Source of the DNA: Janthinobacterium sp. B9-8
GTDB taxonomy: Bacteria > Pseudomonadota > Gammaproteobacteria > Burkholderiales > Chitinibacteraceae
NCBI RefSeq assembly: GCF_000969645.2
Contig: NZ_CP014222.1
Span: 930,001 to 994,000, forward strand
Direction: 5' to 3'
DNA length: 64,000 nt
In this document: piece after piece, positions 50,036 through 58,186 of the stretch
Layout: every line of letters begins with the position of its first letter
Numbering within the stretch: the first letter of the stretch is position 1
Notes under the pieces: generated by a model
Databases searched by the model: none
Seen by the model: the letters and a program-made list of their open reading frames with translations, nothing else
Told to the model about the DNA's origin: nothing
Position numbers and translations under genes: made by a program

Positions 50036-51118
50036 ATGACTCAGATTTACAATTTTTCTGCTGGCCCCGCTGTATTGCCTCGTGAAGTCTTGCTGACCGT
50101 ACAGCAAGAGCTGACTGATTGGCATGGCTCTGGCATGTGTGTGATGGAAATGAGCCATCGCGGTAAAGAATTTACGCAGATTATCCATGAGGCCGAGGCG
50201 GATCTCAGAAAGCTTTTGGGTATTCCGGCTAATTATAAAGTGTTGTTTTTGCAAGGCGGTGCGCATCTGCATTTCTCGATGATCCCGCTGAATTTGCTGC
50301 CTGAGCATGGCACGATTGATGTGGTGAACACCGGCCACTGGTCCAAAATTGCCATTAAAGAAATGAAACGTTTTGCCAAAGTGAATGTGATTGCCAGTAG
50401 TGAAGATCGCAACTTTAGCTATGTGCCGGCCGAATCAACATGGCAGCGCTCTAAAGAAGCGTCGCTACTACATTACTGTGCCAATGAAACTATTGGCGGC
50501 GTTGAGTTTGCGGATATCCCAAAGAGCGAAGTGCCGCTGATTTGCGATATGTCATCAACGATTTTATCGCGGCCGGTTGATGTGTCTAAATTTGGCCTGA
50601 TTTACGCGGGCGCACAAAAAAATATCGGCCCGTCTGGCCTTTGTATCGCGATTATCCGTGAAGATTTGCTTGGCAAATCGCGCGTTAACACGCCAACCAT
50701 GATGGATTACAGCGTGCATGCCGATGCCGAGTCGATGTACAACACGCCACCTACTTTTGGTATTTATGTGGCTGGGCTGGTGTTTAAATGGCTGCTCAAT
50801 CAAGGTGGTTTAGTGGCGATTGAGCAAAAAAATATCGAAAAAGCATCCCTGCTGTATGAAACCATTGAATCATCCAATGGCTTTTATCATTGCCCGGTCG
50901 ATAAGCCTTTCCGCTCGCGTATGAATGTGCCGTTTAATTTGAAAAATGAAAAATTAGACGATGATTTTTTGGCAGGGGCCAAGGCGGCAGGCCTGTTGCA
51001 ATTAAAAGGTCATCGCTCTGTAGGCGGCATGCGCGCATCGATTTACAACGCCATGCCCATCGAAGGCGTGCGTGTGCTGTGTGAATATATGCGTACCTTT
51101 GCAAAAAGCCACGGCTAA
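50036..51118 (+). CDS. serC: Phosphoserine aminotransferase
   Basis: PLP enzyme (360 aa) in serine and pyridoxal phosphate synthesis. N-terminus IYNFSAGPAVLPREVL, PLP-lysine motif YAGAQKNIGPSG, and GGMRASIYNAMP at the C-terminus. The serC-pheA-hisC order is the usual betaproteobacterial cluster. Confidence 0.97.
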   Translation: MTQIYNFSAGPAVLPREVLLTVQQELTDWHGSGMCVMEMSHRGKEFTQIIHEAEADLRKLLGIPANYKVLFLQGGAHLHFSMIPLNLLPEHGTIDVVNTGHWSKIAIKEMKRFAKVNVIASSEDRNFSYVPAESTWQRSKEASLLHYCANETIGGVEFADIPKSEVPLICDMSSTILSRPVDVSKFGLIYAGAQKNIGPSGLCIAIIREDLLGKSRVNTPTMMDYSVHADAESMYNTPPTFGIYVAGLVFKWLLNQGGLVAIEQKNIEKASLLYETIESSNGFYHCPVDKPFRSRMNVPFNLKNEKLDDDFLAGAKAAGLLQLKGHRSVGGMRASIYNAMPIEGVRVLCEYMRTFAKSHG

Positions 51119-51139
51119 ATAGGATGAAAGTTTGGCCTT

Positions 51140-51200
51140 CGTAGGGCGGGTGAAACCCGCCCTACGAAAAATATTCCGCTTAAGTTGATCGGGTTGGGGT
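51140..51200. repeat. GTAGGGCGGGT hairpin followed by a CTTAAGTTGAT end (E2)
   Basis: Perfect hairpin CGTAGGGCGGGT (51140-51151) / ACCCGCCCTACG (51155-51166), then CTTAAGTTGATCGGGTTGGGG at 51179-51199, the same end sequence as in E1 and E3. Only one end is visible here. Confidence 0.65.
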
Positions 51201-51320
51201 TTAAACCCGCATTTGCGACGGCCTGATCTATCCTCATCAAGTGTCTGTTTGGTGGCTGTGTTTGCGCTTAAGCGTTTCGTGTGCAGAGCAGCCCACCGCC
51301 TATTTAAATTCGAGAAATCA

Positions 51321-52394
51321 ATGAGTGAAGAACAATTAAGCCAACATCGTGATGCCATTGATGCCATCGACGAACAAATTATTCAGCTATTAAATCAGCG
51401 CGCCAGCCATGCTCGCAAGATTGGTGAAATTAAAGGCAGCGGCATTGTGTATCGCCCCGAGCGTGAAGCGCAGGTTTTATCAAGGGTAAAATCCTTAAAC
51501 CGCGGGCCTTTAAGCGGTGAAACCATGGCTAAGCTGTTCCGTGAAATTATGTCGGCCTGCCTTGCTCTGGAACGCCCTCTAACGATTGCCTATCTGGGGC
51601 CTGAAGGTACGTTTAGCCAGGCCGCAGCAATTAAACAATTTGGCCATGCGGCGCATACGATGGCCTGTAGCTCAATTGACGAAGCATTTCGGGTGGTAGA
51701 AGCCAAAACCGCCGATTATGTCGTTGCGCCGGTTGAAAACTCGACCGAAGGGGCTGTGGGCCGCACGCTGGATTTGATGGTGAATACACCCTTAAAAATC
51801 TGTGGTGAAGTAGTGCTGCGCATTCATCACCATTTGCTGCGTAAGGTGGAAGGCAAAGCGGGCTTGCAACGCGTGTACTCCCATGCGCAAAGCCTGTCGC
51901 AATGCCATGAATGGTTGAATAAAAACCTGCCTGTTGAAGTGCAACGGGTCTCGGTTTCCAGTAATGCAGAAGCTGCACGTTTAGCCAGCCTTGATGAATC
52001 ATCCGCGGCGATTGCTGGGGATGCAGCGGCAGAAAATTACGCCTTGCTGCGCCTTGCTGAAAATATCGAAGACGAGCCTAACAACACCACTCGTTTTCTG
52101 GTGCTGGGCATGCAGGAAGTCGGCCCGAGCGGCCGGGATAAAACCTCTTTGGTGATCTCTGCACCGAATCGCCCCGGCGCGCTGCATACTCTGGTTGAGC
52201 CTCTGGCCAGAAATGGCGTATCAATGGATAAATTCGAATCCCGCCCTAGCCGTGCGGGCCTGTGGGAGTACGTGTTCTTTGTGGATGTAGAAGGGCATGT
52301 GAGCGGCGCGGCGCTGCAAGCCGCCTTGGCCGAGCTGGCTGATACAACTGCTTTTGTAAAGGTGTTGGGGTCTTACCCTGTGGCGGTGATTTAA
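51321..52394 (+). CDS. pheA: Bifunctional chorismate mutase/prephenate dehydratase
   Basis: P-protein of phenylalanine synthesis (357 aa from ATG 51321). AroQ chorismate mutase domain (HRDAIDAIDEQIIQLLNQRA, about 1-90), prephenate dehydratase domain (AYLGPEGTFSQAAA, the TRF motif in NNTTRFLVLG), and a C-terminal ACT regulatory domain with the Phe-binding ESRP motif (DKFESRPSRAGLWEY). A longer frame back to 51213 is not supported. Confidence 0.96.
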   Translation: MSEEQLSQHRDAIDAIDEQIIQLLNQRASHARKIGEIKGSGIVYRPEREAQVLSRVKSLNRGPLSGETMAKLFREIMSACLALERPLTIAYLGPEGTFSQAAAIKQFGHAAHTMACSSIDEAFRVVEAKTADYVVAPVENSTEGAVGRTLDLMVNTPLKICGEVVLRIHHHLLRKVEGKAGLQRVYSHAQSLSQCHEWLNKNLPVEVQRVSVSSNAEAARLASLDESSAAIAGDAAAENYALLRLAENIEDEPNNTTRFLVLGMQEVGPSGRDKTSLVISAPNRPGALHTLVEPLARNGVSMDKFESRPSRAGLWEYVFFVDVEGHVSGAALQAALAELADTTAFVKVLGSYPVAVI

Positions 52395-52413
52395 ATCTTT
52401 CGCCCCTAAAGGT

Positions 52414-52444
52414 AATGCCGCTCTTACGGGAGCGGCATTGTTTT
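52414..52444 (+). terminator. Rho-independent terminator of pheA
   Basis: AATGCCGCTC (52414-52423) / GAGCGGCATT (52430-52439), 6-nt loop, then GTTTT. Confidence 0.8.
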
Positions 52445-52470
52445 GTCAGCCATGCAATTGTTTGGTGGAT

Positions 52471-52528
52471 AAAACCCAAATTTTGAACCACAGAGAGCAC
52501 TTCGGCCCCAGAGTTTCACAGAGAAAAC
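52471..52528. repeat. Dispersed repeat with CTCCGTGAAACTC core, copy 3 (inverse)
   Basis: AAAACCCAAATTTTGAACCA followed by CAGAGAGCAC and GAGTTTCACAGAGAAAA; reverse complement of the repeats at 18580 and 43201, with a short internal change. Confidence 0.7.
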
Positions 52529-52574
52529 CAAAAGCAATACTTGCTTTGTGTTTCTTATGTTTTTCAAGAGGCGG

Positions 52575-52796
52575 CTCCAGTAATCCTATCAACTTAAGCA
52601 AAACCCGCAGGGTTTGATGGTGTTGTAGCTTGGGTTAGCTGGTTTATTAGCCATGTAGGGCGGATAAACCAGCGTAACCCAACATTTATGTGCAAAAGAA
52701 TGTTGGGTTACGCGATATATCTGAACTTGGTAAACCTGCGCACGCAGACTGCTAACCTAAGCTACAAATTCCCTTAAGTTGATAGGATTGGGGGCC
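52575..52796. repeat. Compound intergenic repeat E3 with CTTAAGTTGATAGG ends
   Basis: Left end AATCCTATCAACTTAAG, right end CTTAAGTTGATAGGATTGGGG: perfect inverted ends about 200 bp apart. Inside are a GTAGGGCGGAT piece (52655) and a perfect 13-bp hairpin CGTAACCCAACAT / ATGTTGGGTTACG (52673-52685, 52700-52712). It makes up much of the 436-bp gap between pheA and the LOG gene; no gene is seen there. Confidence 0.7.
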
Positions 52797-52830
52797 CCAG
52801 TGGTGAAGTTGAAAATTAAAAGGGTAAAAA

Positions 52831-53403
52831 ATGAAATCAGTTGCCGTTTTTTGTGGTGCGAAGCACGGCGTTCAGCCTGAGTTTACTGCTGCGGCGCGGG
52901 AGCTGGGTGTGGTTTTGGCTGAGCGCGAGATCACGCTGGTCTATGGCGGCGGACATGTTGGCTTGATGGGTGAGGTGGCCACTGCGTGTCTGGATGCGGG
53001 TGGCAAGGTCATCGGAGTGATCCCGGAGTTTATGGCGGTGCGCGAGCTGGCTTTAGAGGCCTGTACCGAGCTAGTTATTGTAGATTCAATGCACAGCCGT
53101 AAGGCCAAAATGGCCGAGCTGGCAGGGGGCTTTATTGCTATGCCGGGCGGCTTTGGTACGCTGGATGAGTTGTTTGAAATACTCACCTGGTCGCAAATTG
53201 GCTTACACAGCAAGCCGGTTGGCTTGCTTAATACCGGTAATTATTACAATTTACTCACAAAATTCCTTGAAGAAACGGTGGCTGCGGGCTTTTTAGAGGC
53301 GGCAGAATACAGTAAATTGCAACTTGCAGCCGATCCACGCAATTTATTGGATATTCTGGCCAATATGCCGGGATCAATAGAAGGTCAGTGGTGGAAAGCT
53401 TAG
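52831..53403 (+). CDS. LOG-family nucleoside-5'-monophosphate phosphoribohydrolase
   Basis: 190 aa Rossmann-type protein. FCGAKHG near the N-terminus, VYGGGHVGLMG, and the hallmark motif PGGFGTLDELFE with R (HSRKAKM) before it. LOG proteins release free cytokinin-type bases from nucleotides; in bacteria the role is often nucleotide salvage or unknown. AAAAGGG lies upstream of the ATG. Confidence 0.93.
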   Translation: MKSVAVFCGAKHGVQPEFTAAARELGVVLAEREITLVYGGGHVGLMGEVATACLDAGGKVIGVIPEFMAVRELALEACTELVIVDSMHSRKAKMAELAGGFIAMPGGFGTLDELFEILTWSQIGLHSKPVGLLNTGNYYNLLTKFLEETVAAGFLEAAEYSKLQLAADPRNLLDILANMPGSIEGQWWKA

Positions 53404-53544
53404 CATATTACGTATTTAGAAAGCATCTGCGCCGGATTTGCTTTATCGGTGGTGTTTAAGGCTGCAGTTTAATTAATCAATCGCGCTACAGTGTGCGGTG
53501 TTTCCTCTATACCCGATTCATCGGATAGCAAAAAGGATTTTCAA

Positions 53545-54645
53545 ATGAGTTTGCAAGATCTAGCCCCGGAATATGTTCGCTCCATTGCACCTTATCAGCC
53601 CGGCAAGCCGGTTTCTGAATTGGCGCGTGAAATGGGATTAAATCCTGACCATATCGTGAAATTGGCATCAAATGAAAATCCACTCGGTATGGGGAGCAAA
53701 GCCAGAGCGGCGATTGAAAAAGAACTGGCCGAATTAGCCCGTTATCCGGATGGCAATGGTTTTGATTTAAAAAGCAAAATAGCTCAAAAACATGGCGTAA
53801 AAACGGAACAAATTATTTTAGGCAATGGCTCCAACGATGTACTGGATTTAATTGCCCATGCTTTCTTAGCGGCGGGTGACTCGGCCGTTTATTCGCAATA
53901 TGCGTTTGCTGTTTATCCTCTGGCTACTCAAGCCGTTGGCGCAAAAGGCATTCAAGTGAATGCGCTGGATTATGGTCACGATTTAGACGCCATGCTGGCC
54001 GCGATTGAACCAAGCACCAAGGTGGTTTGGATTGCAAACCCAAATAATCCAACGGGCACCATGGCTAGACCGGGCGATTTGCTTGAGTTCTTACAAAACT
54101 GCCCAAAAAATGTACTGGTGGTGCTGGATGAGGCCTACACCGAGTTCTTTACCCCGGAAAAGCGCCCTGATTCAATTGCTTGGTTGAAAGACTTCCCCAA
54201 TCTAATCGTGGTGCGTACTTTCTCTAAAGCCTTCGGTCTGGCTGGTTTGCGCGTGGGTATGGCGCTCACTTCACCGGAAGTGGCCGATATGATCAACCGC
54301 GTGCGCCAGCCGTTTAATGTTAATAGCCTTGCGCAAGCCGCAGCTACAGCAGCGCTGGATGATGAAGAATTCTTAAAAGAAACCCTGCGCGTAAATAGCG
54401 AGGGTATGGCCCAATTAACGGCAGCCTTTGTGCGATTAGGTGTGAGTTTTATTCCAAGCCAAGCTAATTTCATCGCCTTTCATTGTGGCGATGCAGCAGC
54501 GCTTAATCTATTTATGCTGCAGCGCGGCGTAATTATCCGCCCATTAGCCCCATACGGCCTGACCAACACCTTGCGTGTTTCTATCGGCTTGTCAGCAGAA
54601 AACGCCCGCTTTATTGAGGTATTAGAAGAAGCGTTGGCAGATTAA
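53545..54645 (+). CDS. hisC: Histidinol-phosphate aminotransferase
   Basis: PLP enzyme (366 aa from ATG 53545, AAAAGGA upstream). LASNENPLG, NPNNPTGT, VLDEAYTEF and the PLP-lysine motif FSKAFGLAGLRVG. In this cluster HisC2-type enzymes often also serve aromatic amino acid transamination. In related genomes tyrA-aroA-cmk usually follow; here the cassette array follows instead. Confidence 0.95.
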   Translation: MSLQDLAPEYVRSIAPYQPGKPVSELAREMGLNPDHIVKLASNENPLGMGSKARAAIEKELAELARYPDGNGFDLKSKIAQKHGVKTEQIILGNGSNDVLDLIAHAFLAAGDSAVYSQYAFAVYPLATQAVGAKGIQVNALDYGHDLDAMLAAIEPSTKVVWIANPNNPTGTMARPGDLLEFLQNCPKNVLVVLDEAYTEFFTPEKRPDSIAWLKDFPNLIVVRTFSKAFGLAGLRVGMALTSPEVADMINRVRQPFNVNSLAQAAATAALDDEEFLKETLRVNSEGMAQLTAAFVRLGVSFIPSQANFIAFHCGDAAALNLFMLQRGVIIRPLAPYGLTNTLRVSIGLSAENARFIEVLEEALAD

Positions 54646-54667
54646 ATAGCCATCACATCGTTTCAAT

Positions 54668-54703
54668 AAAGCCCCGGTAGAAATATGATCGGGGCTTTTT
54701 TAT
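54668..54703 (+). terminator. Rho-independent terminator of hisC
   Basis: AAAGCCCCG (54668-54676) / CGGGGCTTT (54690-54698), 13-nt loop, followed by TTTTATT. Confidence 0.8.
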
Positions 54704-54737
54704 TGCTTGCGTAAAAAATGCTGATTTAAGTGCATTG

Positions 54738-55085
54738 CTAGCAGCCTCGCCAGAGCAATGCTTCAACTTCATCATATTTATCCGCAATTTTTAGGAAGGC
54801 CTCTGACCAGCCGCTGCAGAGACTAATCTCCTGCAGCGGCCCGGTTGGGGCAAATAGAACTGCGATTTTTACTCTGTCTGGCAATGCTCCATTTTTTATA
54901 ATGGAGATTAAATTGAGTATTTCTTGCTTTGCTTCTTGTTCATTACTCCAGGATGACCAGAGAAAGTCATTATCCGGGATGGAAATTAACTCAATTGTAG
55001 ATTCCAGGACCTGAATGAGGCTTTCCGTTGGGTTGTCACGGTTAACCCCTTCGTGAATTAGGTTTTTGGTACGGTTCAAGTTCAT
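54738..55085 (-). CDS. Cassette protein of unknown function (115 aa)
   Basis: Starts directly behind the core site GTTAGCAC (55086-55093 complement). Mixed alpha/beta pattern: an N-terminal helix, LIQVLESTIELISIPDNDFLW, SWSNEQEAKQEILNLISII, then VKIAVLFAPTGPLQEISL and a C-terminal WSEAFLKIADKYDEVEALL. No family recognised; the size and acidic character recall immunity-type proteins, but this is only a resemblance. Last cassette of the array, next to the hisC terminator; I see no attC after its stop. Confidence 0.7.
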   Translation of the reverse strand: MNLNRTKNLIHEGVNRDNPTESLIQVLESTIELISIPDNDFLWSSWSNEQEAKQEILNLISIIKNGALPDRVKIAVLFAPTGPLQEISLCSGWSEAFLKIADKYDEVEALLWRGC

Positions 55086-55149
55086 GTGCTAACTCGCTTT
55101 CGAATGAATGGAAGCCTAAAGCAAGCCTTTGCGTAAAGGGCAAGGCCCA

Positions 55150-55443
55150 TCATGTTCCCGCCACAGCCCGATATGACCAGTGGCGCGCTTCCACACGCAA
55201 TACGTCACCAGACTGCAGTTCAACCTCGAATATTCCTGGTTTGCTCTCTTGAACAGTGTTGATGGAGCATGATCTTCCCCAGTGTTTTTTATTGGGAAGC
55301 GCCAGGTTGGTAAAGCTCTCAAAAACAAGCAAGTGTGCCTCCCCACCAACCGGCGAAACCCGGAAGTCGCATCGATCCGCTTCCCAGCAGATGTTGATGC
55401 CGGATAGCACTGCATCATGTAGCGGAAGTGAGGTGATATTCAT
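55150..55443 (-). CDS. Cassette protein of unknown function (97 aa)
   Basis: ATG 55443 with AGGAAAG from the cassette boundary as ribosome binding site. A beta-rich small protein: MNITSLPLHDAVLSGINICWE, CDFRVSPVGGEAHLLVFESF, FEVELQSGDVLRVEARHWSY. It resembles a small-domain family often seen in cassettes (start 'SLPLHDA.L..I...WE'), of unknown role. The 64 nt to the next gene lack a clear attC, so this gene and the 115-aa one may be one two-gene cassette. Confidence 0.72.
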   Translation of the reverse strand: MNITSLPLHDAVLSGINICWEADRCDFRVSPVGGEAHLLVFESFTNLALPNKKHWGRSCSINTVQESKPGIFEVELQSGDVLRVEARHWSYRAVAGT

Positions 55444-55450
55444 TGATCTT

Positions 55451-55509
55451 TCCTAACGCAGCAGATAAGAGGCGCCACGGCTTGCCGAGAGAAGTCTGCC
55501 CGGTTAAAA
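55451..55509 (-). other. attC site
   Basis: TCCTAAC (55451-55457) and GTTAAAA (55503-55509) bound an imperfect palindrome (CAGA...TCTG, GGCGCC core). Confidence 0.65.
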
Positions 55510-55518
55510 ATTTAGTGC

Positions 55519-56121
55519 TTACTGGACAAGCAGCACGTATTCGATGTCTTGAACCATACTGCCATAGCCAGCGGATTCTCGGTTGTACTTGCCGCCAAAT
55601 TTCAGAGTATGTTGGCCGGTAGGTAAGGGCTTTAACAATAGCCAGAACCCGTCCGTAGCCGATGGAAATGCCTTATATGGCTGCATTGAGGCAGGTTGCC
55701 GGGCGAATGCATCAAAGCATGTTTTGGACGAGATACGATATTGCTTGGGGTTGCTAACTGGATTGCCATCGAGTTCGGCAAACAGATCAAGAGCGGTATC
55801 ATTGTTTAGCGCGGCAGCGGCTTTTGTATCTTCGCATGAAATCGATTTACCCCCCCTTGCTGGCATGTACACCATATTGATCAGAGGAAAGAATAAGGTC
55901 TTGCCCGCAGGAATGGTACAAGTTCTGCGAATCTTTGATGAGCCAAACCCACCAGCCAGAAACCAGGTGTTTCCACGTTGATTTTTTGAGCAGTTCGTAC
56001 CAGTTAGATCTGCAACAGGGTTGTCGTCTCGGGCCGTTGACATTGCCCACTGCCACCACTCTGCCGCAAGCTTTGGCGTTCCTGGCCCTGCAACCGGGTT
56101 GCCCGCGGAGCAAGAAGTCAC
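55519..56121 (-). pseudogene. Cassette gene for a secreted-type protein, N-terminus cut off by the inverted-repeat element
   Basis: 200 residues of open frame. Visible blocks: EWWQWAMSTARDDNPVADLTG, CSKNQRGNTWFLAGGFG, RRTCTIPAGKTLFFPLINMVY, and the C-terminal HTLKFGGKYN. Family members, as I remember them, begin with a signal peptide; here the frame begins with a GTG exactly at the edge of the 95-bp element (56122), and no ribosome binding site or signal peptide is present. It was therefore probably truncated when the element arrived. Paired Cys are kept. Confidence 0.7.
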
Positions 56122-56216
56122 GGGGTCAGGTCTTACATTTCACATAAGATAAAATATACAGTGGTTTGCAAAGCAGCTTAAATTGATTAATCCATGTCAA
56201 ATGCAAGACCTGACCC
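56122..56216. mobile_element. 95-bp inverted-repeat element, copy 1
   Basis: 12-bp perfect terminal inverted repeats GGGTCAGGTCTT (56123-56134) and AAGACCTGACCC (56205-56216). The interior contains GTGGTTTGCAAAGCAGCTTA. Two more copies, in the same orientation, at 57518 and 60285. No coding capacity, so it is non-autonomous (MITE- or REP-like). Similar ends are, from memory, found beside RAYT (Y1-type) transposase genes. Confidence 0.85.
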
Positions 56217-56312
56217 TAGGTTCTATTAGGTTCTATTATAGGTTCTATTATTAGGTTCTATTATTAGGTTCTATTATAGGTTCTATTAGGTTCTATTAGG
56301 TTCTATAGGTTA
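56217..56312. repeat. TAGGTTCTAT tandem repeat
   Basis: About eight units of TAGGTTCTAT with spacers of 0-3 nt (TTA, TTAT), starting exactly at the end of the inverted-repeat element. The other two element copies are followed by a single ATAGGTTC, so the unit appears to be the element's own right flank expanded. Confidence 0.9.
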
Positions 56313-56324
56313 GGGGGCCGCCGC
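56309..56324 (-). other. attC remnant
   Basis: GTTAGGGGGCC directly after the stop codon of the gene at 56325 matches the complement of that cassette's first core site (CGTTAGGGAG). The rest of the attC is missing; the tandem repeat takes its place. Confidence 0.5.
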
Positions 56325-56810
56325 TTAAAATACACCTGCTTCCTCTCGGTCAAATGCAGCTTTCCACTGTCGGTAACCGGTCAATTCGCTTTCCTCGACG
56401 ACCTTATGACTGACAACTACTTGCCCTTCCTGTGCGCCAGGTGAGCGATTGGGGGCATGCGCAATTGAAATGTGCCAAGTTCCCGCCCTAGCTGCGGCCT
56501 TCGCTTCCTCAAGTGAAGCAAACTCGGGTTTCCCGTACGCACAACTTACTATCAACAAGAAGTCATCTTCTGGCGCAACGAACACTTTGCCCTGGATGTT
56601 GATCGATGCTCCCTTCTTGACTTTGACTCGATCAATCTTGAGAATTTTTGAAACGGAGAATTTGCCGTCGCGGCTTTGACTGCTTAGAAGGTCGCCTTCT
56701 TTGAACGGAAACGACTTGTACTCAGGCGGAAAGAAGTTTCCTGCAATAGCGGACATAGCGAACCCAACAAGGAAAAGAGTGGTGATGAATTTGAGACAGG
56801 TACCGAGCAT
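56325..56810 (-). CDS. Cassette-encoded secreted protein of unknown function
   Basis: 161 aa from ATG 56810, chosen because it follows the cassette boundary CGTTAGG with GGGAG as ribosome binding site; a frame start at 56834 would lie in the previous attC. Signal peptide FITTLFLVGFAMSAIAG, mature part with KVKKGASINIQGKVFVAPEDDFLLIVSCAYGKPEF and WHISIAHAPNRSPG. No recognised family. The context gives no function. Confidence 0.78.
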   Translation of the reverse strand: MLGTCLKFITTLFLVGFAMSAIAGNFFPPEYKSFPFKEGDLLSSQSRDGKFSVSKILKIDRVKVKKGASINIQGKVFVAPEDDFLLIVSCAYGKPEFASLEEAKAAARAGTWHISIAHAPNRSPGAQEGQVVVSHKVVEESELTGYRQWKAAFDREEAGVF

Positions 56811-56820
56811 ACTTGGCTCC

Positions 56821-56896
56821 CTAACGTTTGACATGAGCGGCGGCTAGAAGCGGGCGAAGCTCGCTGAAAGACGTCCGCTCGATGGAAGGGTTAGAC
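56821..56896 (-). other. attC site
   Basis: CTAACG (56821-56826) and GTTAGAC (56890-56896) with internal palindrome GAGCGG...CCGCTC (GGCGGC, GCGGGCGAAGCTCGC). One of the clearest attC sites in the array. Confidence 0.85.
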
Positions 56897-56931
56897 CCCA
56901 GTTGGCCATGCATGATGATTTGGACTTTGGC

Positions 56932-57471
56932 TTACGCCTCCGACGGCCAACCGATCCGTGCCGCACTACGAAGATTGGATTGAACGACTAAGCGATGAAA
57001 CGGGGCAATGAGAAAAATATAGAGACGACCTAAGCGATTGTGGCAGTGGACAACGGTCGACAGAACTACGTGACGTTTAGCTCCCGGCAACGACTGGCCG
57101 GAACACAGAATAGAGAGTCTGAAGTCCAGGTGCTTGTCGTCCTCTCCAAGAACAACTTCAGTTGGACTTGTGCTGTAGATCTTAAAGATGCTGAGTCGGC
57201 CCGCTCCGCTTTCCGCATCCAGTGATGCGAGATGCTTAGCTGTTTTGAGGCCGAAACCGGCTACGAGCGCGTCTCGAACCGCCATGAGGCGGCCGACCCA
57301 AGGCGCTTGGTGAGCGAAGATGAACCTCGCCAACAGTTCGGGATTGCTCGACGCTCCGGCTGGAAGCTCGATCGAGTAGGCATCTGCGAGATTCGTCGAT
57401 GCGTAGGCTTTAGCAATCGCCGACTCCTGAGGAAGTGACACAGATGTTGCGTGATGGTGTTCGGTTGACAT
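56932..57471 (-). CDS. DUF2867-domain protein (cassette)
   Basis: 179 aa from ATG 57471 (57483 is also possible). Blocks ADAYSIELPA, ARFIFAHQAPWVGRLMAVRDALV, VVLGEDDKHLDFRLSILC, HVVLSTVVHCHNRLGRLYIFLIAPFHRLVVQSNLR fit DUF2867, a START-like ligand-binding fold of unknown role. Its own attC follows; the upstream boundary has been replaced by the second inverted-repeat element, 34 nt before the start, so it may now lack its native start region. Confidence 0.85.
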   Translation of the reverse strand: MSTEHHHATSVSLPQESAIAKAYASTNLADAYSIELPAGASSNPELLARFIFAHQAPWVGRLMAVRDALVAGFGLKTAKHLASLDAESGAGRLSIFKIYSTSPTEVVLGEDDKHLDFRLSILCSGQSLPGAKRHVVLSTVVHCHNRLGRLYIFLIAPFHRLVVQSNLRSAARIGWPSEA

Positions 57472-57517
57472 GTAGGCGCCCAATGGTTTGTTTCTGAGGT
57501 TTAAAAAGAAGTAACGC

Positions 57518-57611
57518 GGTCAGGTCTTTTACATAAGATAAAATTTACAGGGGTTTGCAATGCAGCTTAAATGTAGCTTGATTAATTCATGTCAAATGCA
57601 AGACTTGGCCC
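57518..57611. mobile_element. 95-bp inverted-repeat element, copy 2
   Basis: Same family as 56122; the ends are diverged (GGTCAGGTCTT / AAGACTTGGCCC). The core CATGTCAAATGCAAGAC and GGTTTGCAA are kept. Confidence 0.8.
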
Positions 57612-57668
57612 TATAGGTTCGATCCCGGAGTCAAAGAAGTCTTGCGATGATGGAGCATCGACTATCAC
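57582..57668 (-). pseudogene. 5' fragment of a cassette gene cut by the element
   Basis: Begins at GTG 57668 with AAAGGA 10 nt upstream, just after an attC core site. The frame reads MIVDAPSSQDFFDSGIEP and then runs into the element, which adds IGPSLAFDMN and a stop. Too short to identify. Confidence 0.5.
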
Positions 57669-57690
57669 GGTGATGAAGTCCTTTGTGGTC

Positions 57691-57747
57691 GCTAACGATC
57701 ATACTAAGGGGCCGCGGCACGCGGTCCCAGTGAGCGCCTTGTTAGGC
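57691..57747 (-). other. attC site
   Basis: GCTAAC (57691-57696) ... GTTAGGC (57741-57747) with inner pairing GGGGCCGCG / CGCGGTCCC. The stop codon of the DUF3224 gene lies in the core site. Confidence 0.85.
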
Positions 57748-58161
57748 TACATGCTCAAGCTCAAGAAAATATTCGCCGCCGTGTTCACCCGTTTGGGCCG
57801 TAATTTTGCCTTTGCCACGAATGCTCGAAAAATCATTAGTACCACTACCGCTGACAATTTCAATGTTTCCACTCACACCTGCTGTGGGCGAGAAAATGCC
57901 ATTATGTTTTATTATGAAACTGCCATTAAGGGAGCCAATGCTTCCAATAATTCGCTCATAGCCAATAAAAGGAACTTCAGTTCCTTGTGTGTTTGGATAC
58001 GCCAGCAAATATTCAAGAATACCTTCAGCCACCAACTCGCCGGAGATGGTATTAATGATATTGGCGCGGCTAAGCGCCCCAGCATTTTCCATTTCATGGA
58101 ACGGCGATTCAGCCCAGCTTTTGGCAATAAACTGGCATTGAATTGTTTTAGGTAAATTCAT
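57742..58161 (-). CDS. DUF3224-domain protein (cassette)
   Basis: 139 aa. SWAESPFHEMENAGALSRANI, GELVAEGILEYLLAY, FIGYERIIGSIGSLNGSFIIKHNG and VSGSGTNDFSSIRGKGKI match DUF3224 (allene-oxide-cyclase-like beta barrel of unknown role). ATG 58161 with GTAGGA; stop in the attC core. Intact cassette. Confidence 0.88.
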   Translation of the reverse strand: MNLPKTIQCQFIAKSWAESPFHEMENAGALSRANIINTISGELVAEGILEYLLAYPNTQGTEVPFIGYERIIGSIGSLNGSFIIKHNGIFSPTAGVSGNIEIVSGSGTNDFSSIRGKGKITAQTGEHGGEYFLELEHVA

Positions 58162-58186
58162 ATGTTCCTACCATATTGTTATGGGG

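Noticed and set aside
57589..58155. 188-codon plus-strand frame opposite the DUF3224 gene
   Set aside because: It is antisense to a clear family member, crosses an attC site and the element, and has no recognisable motif.
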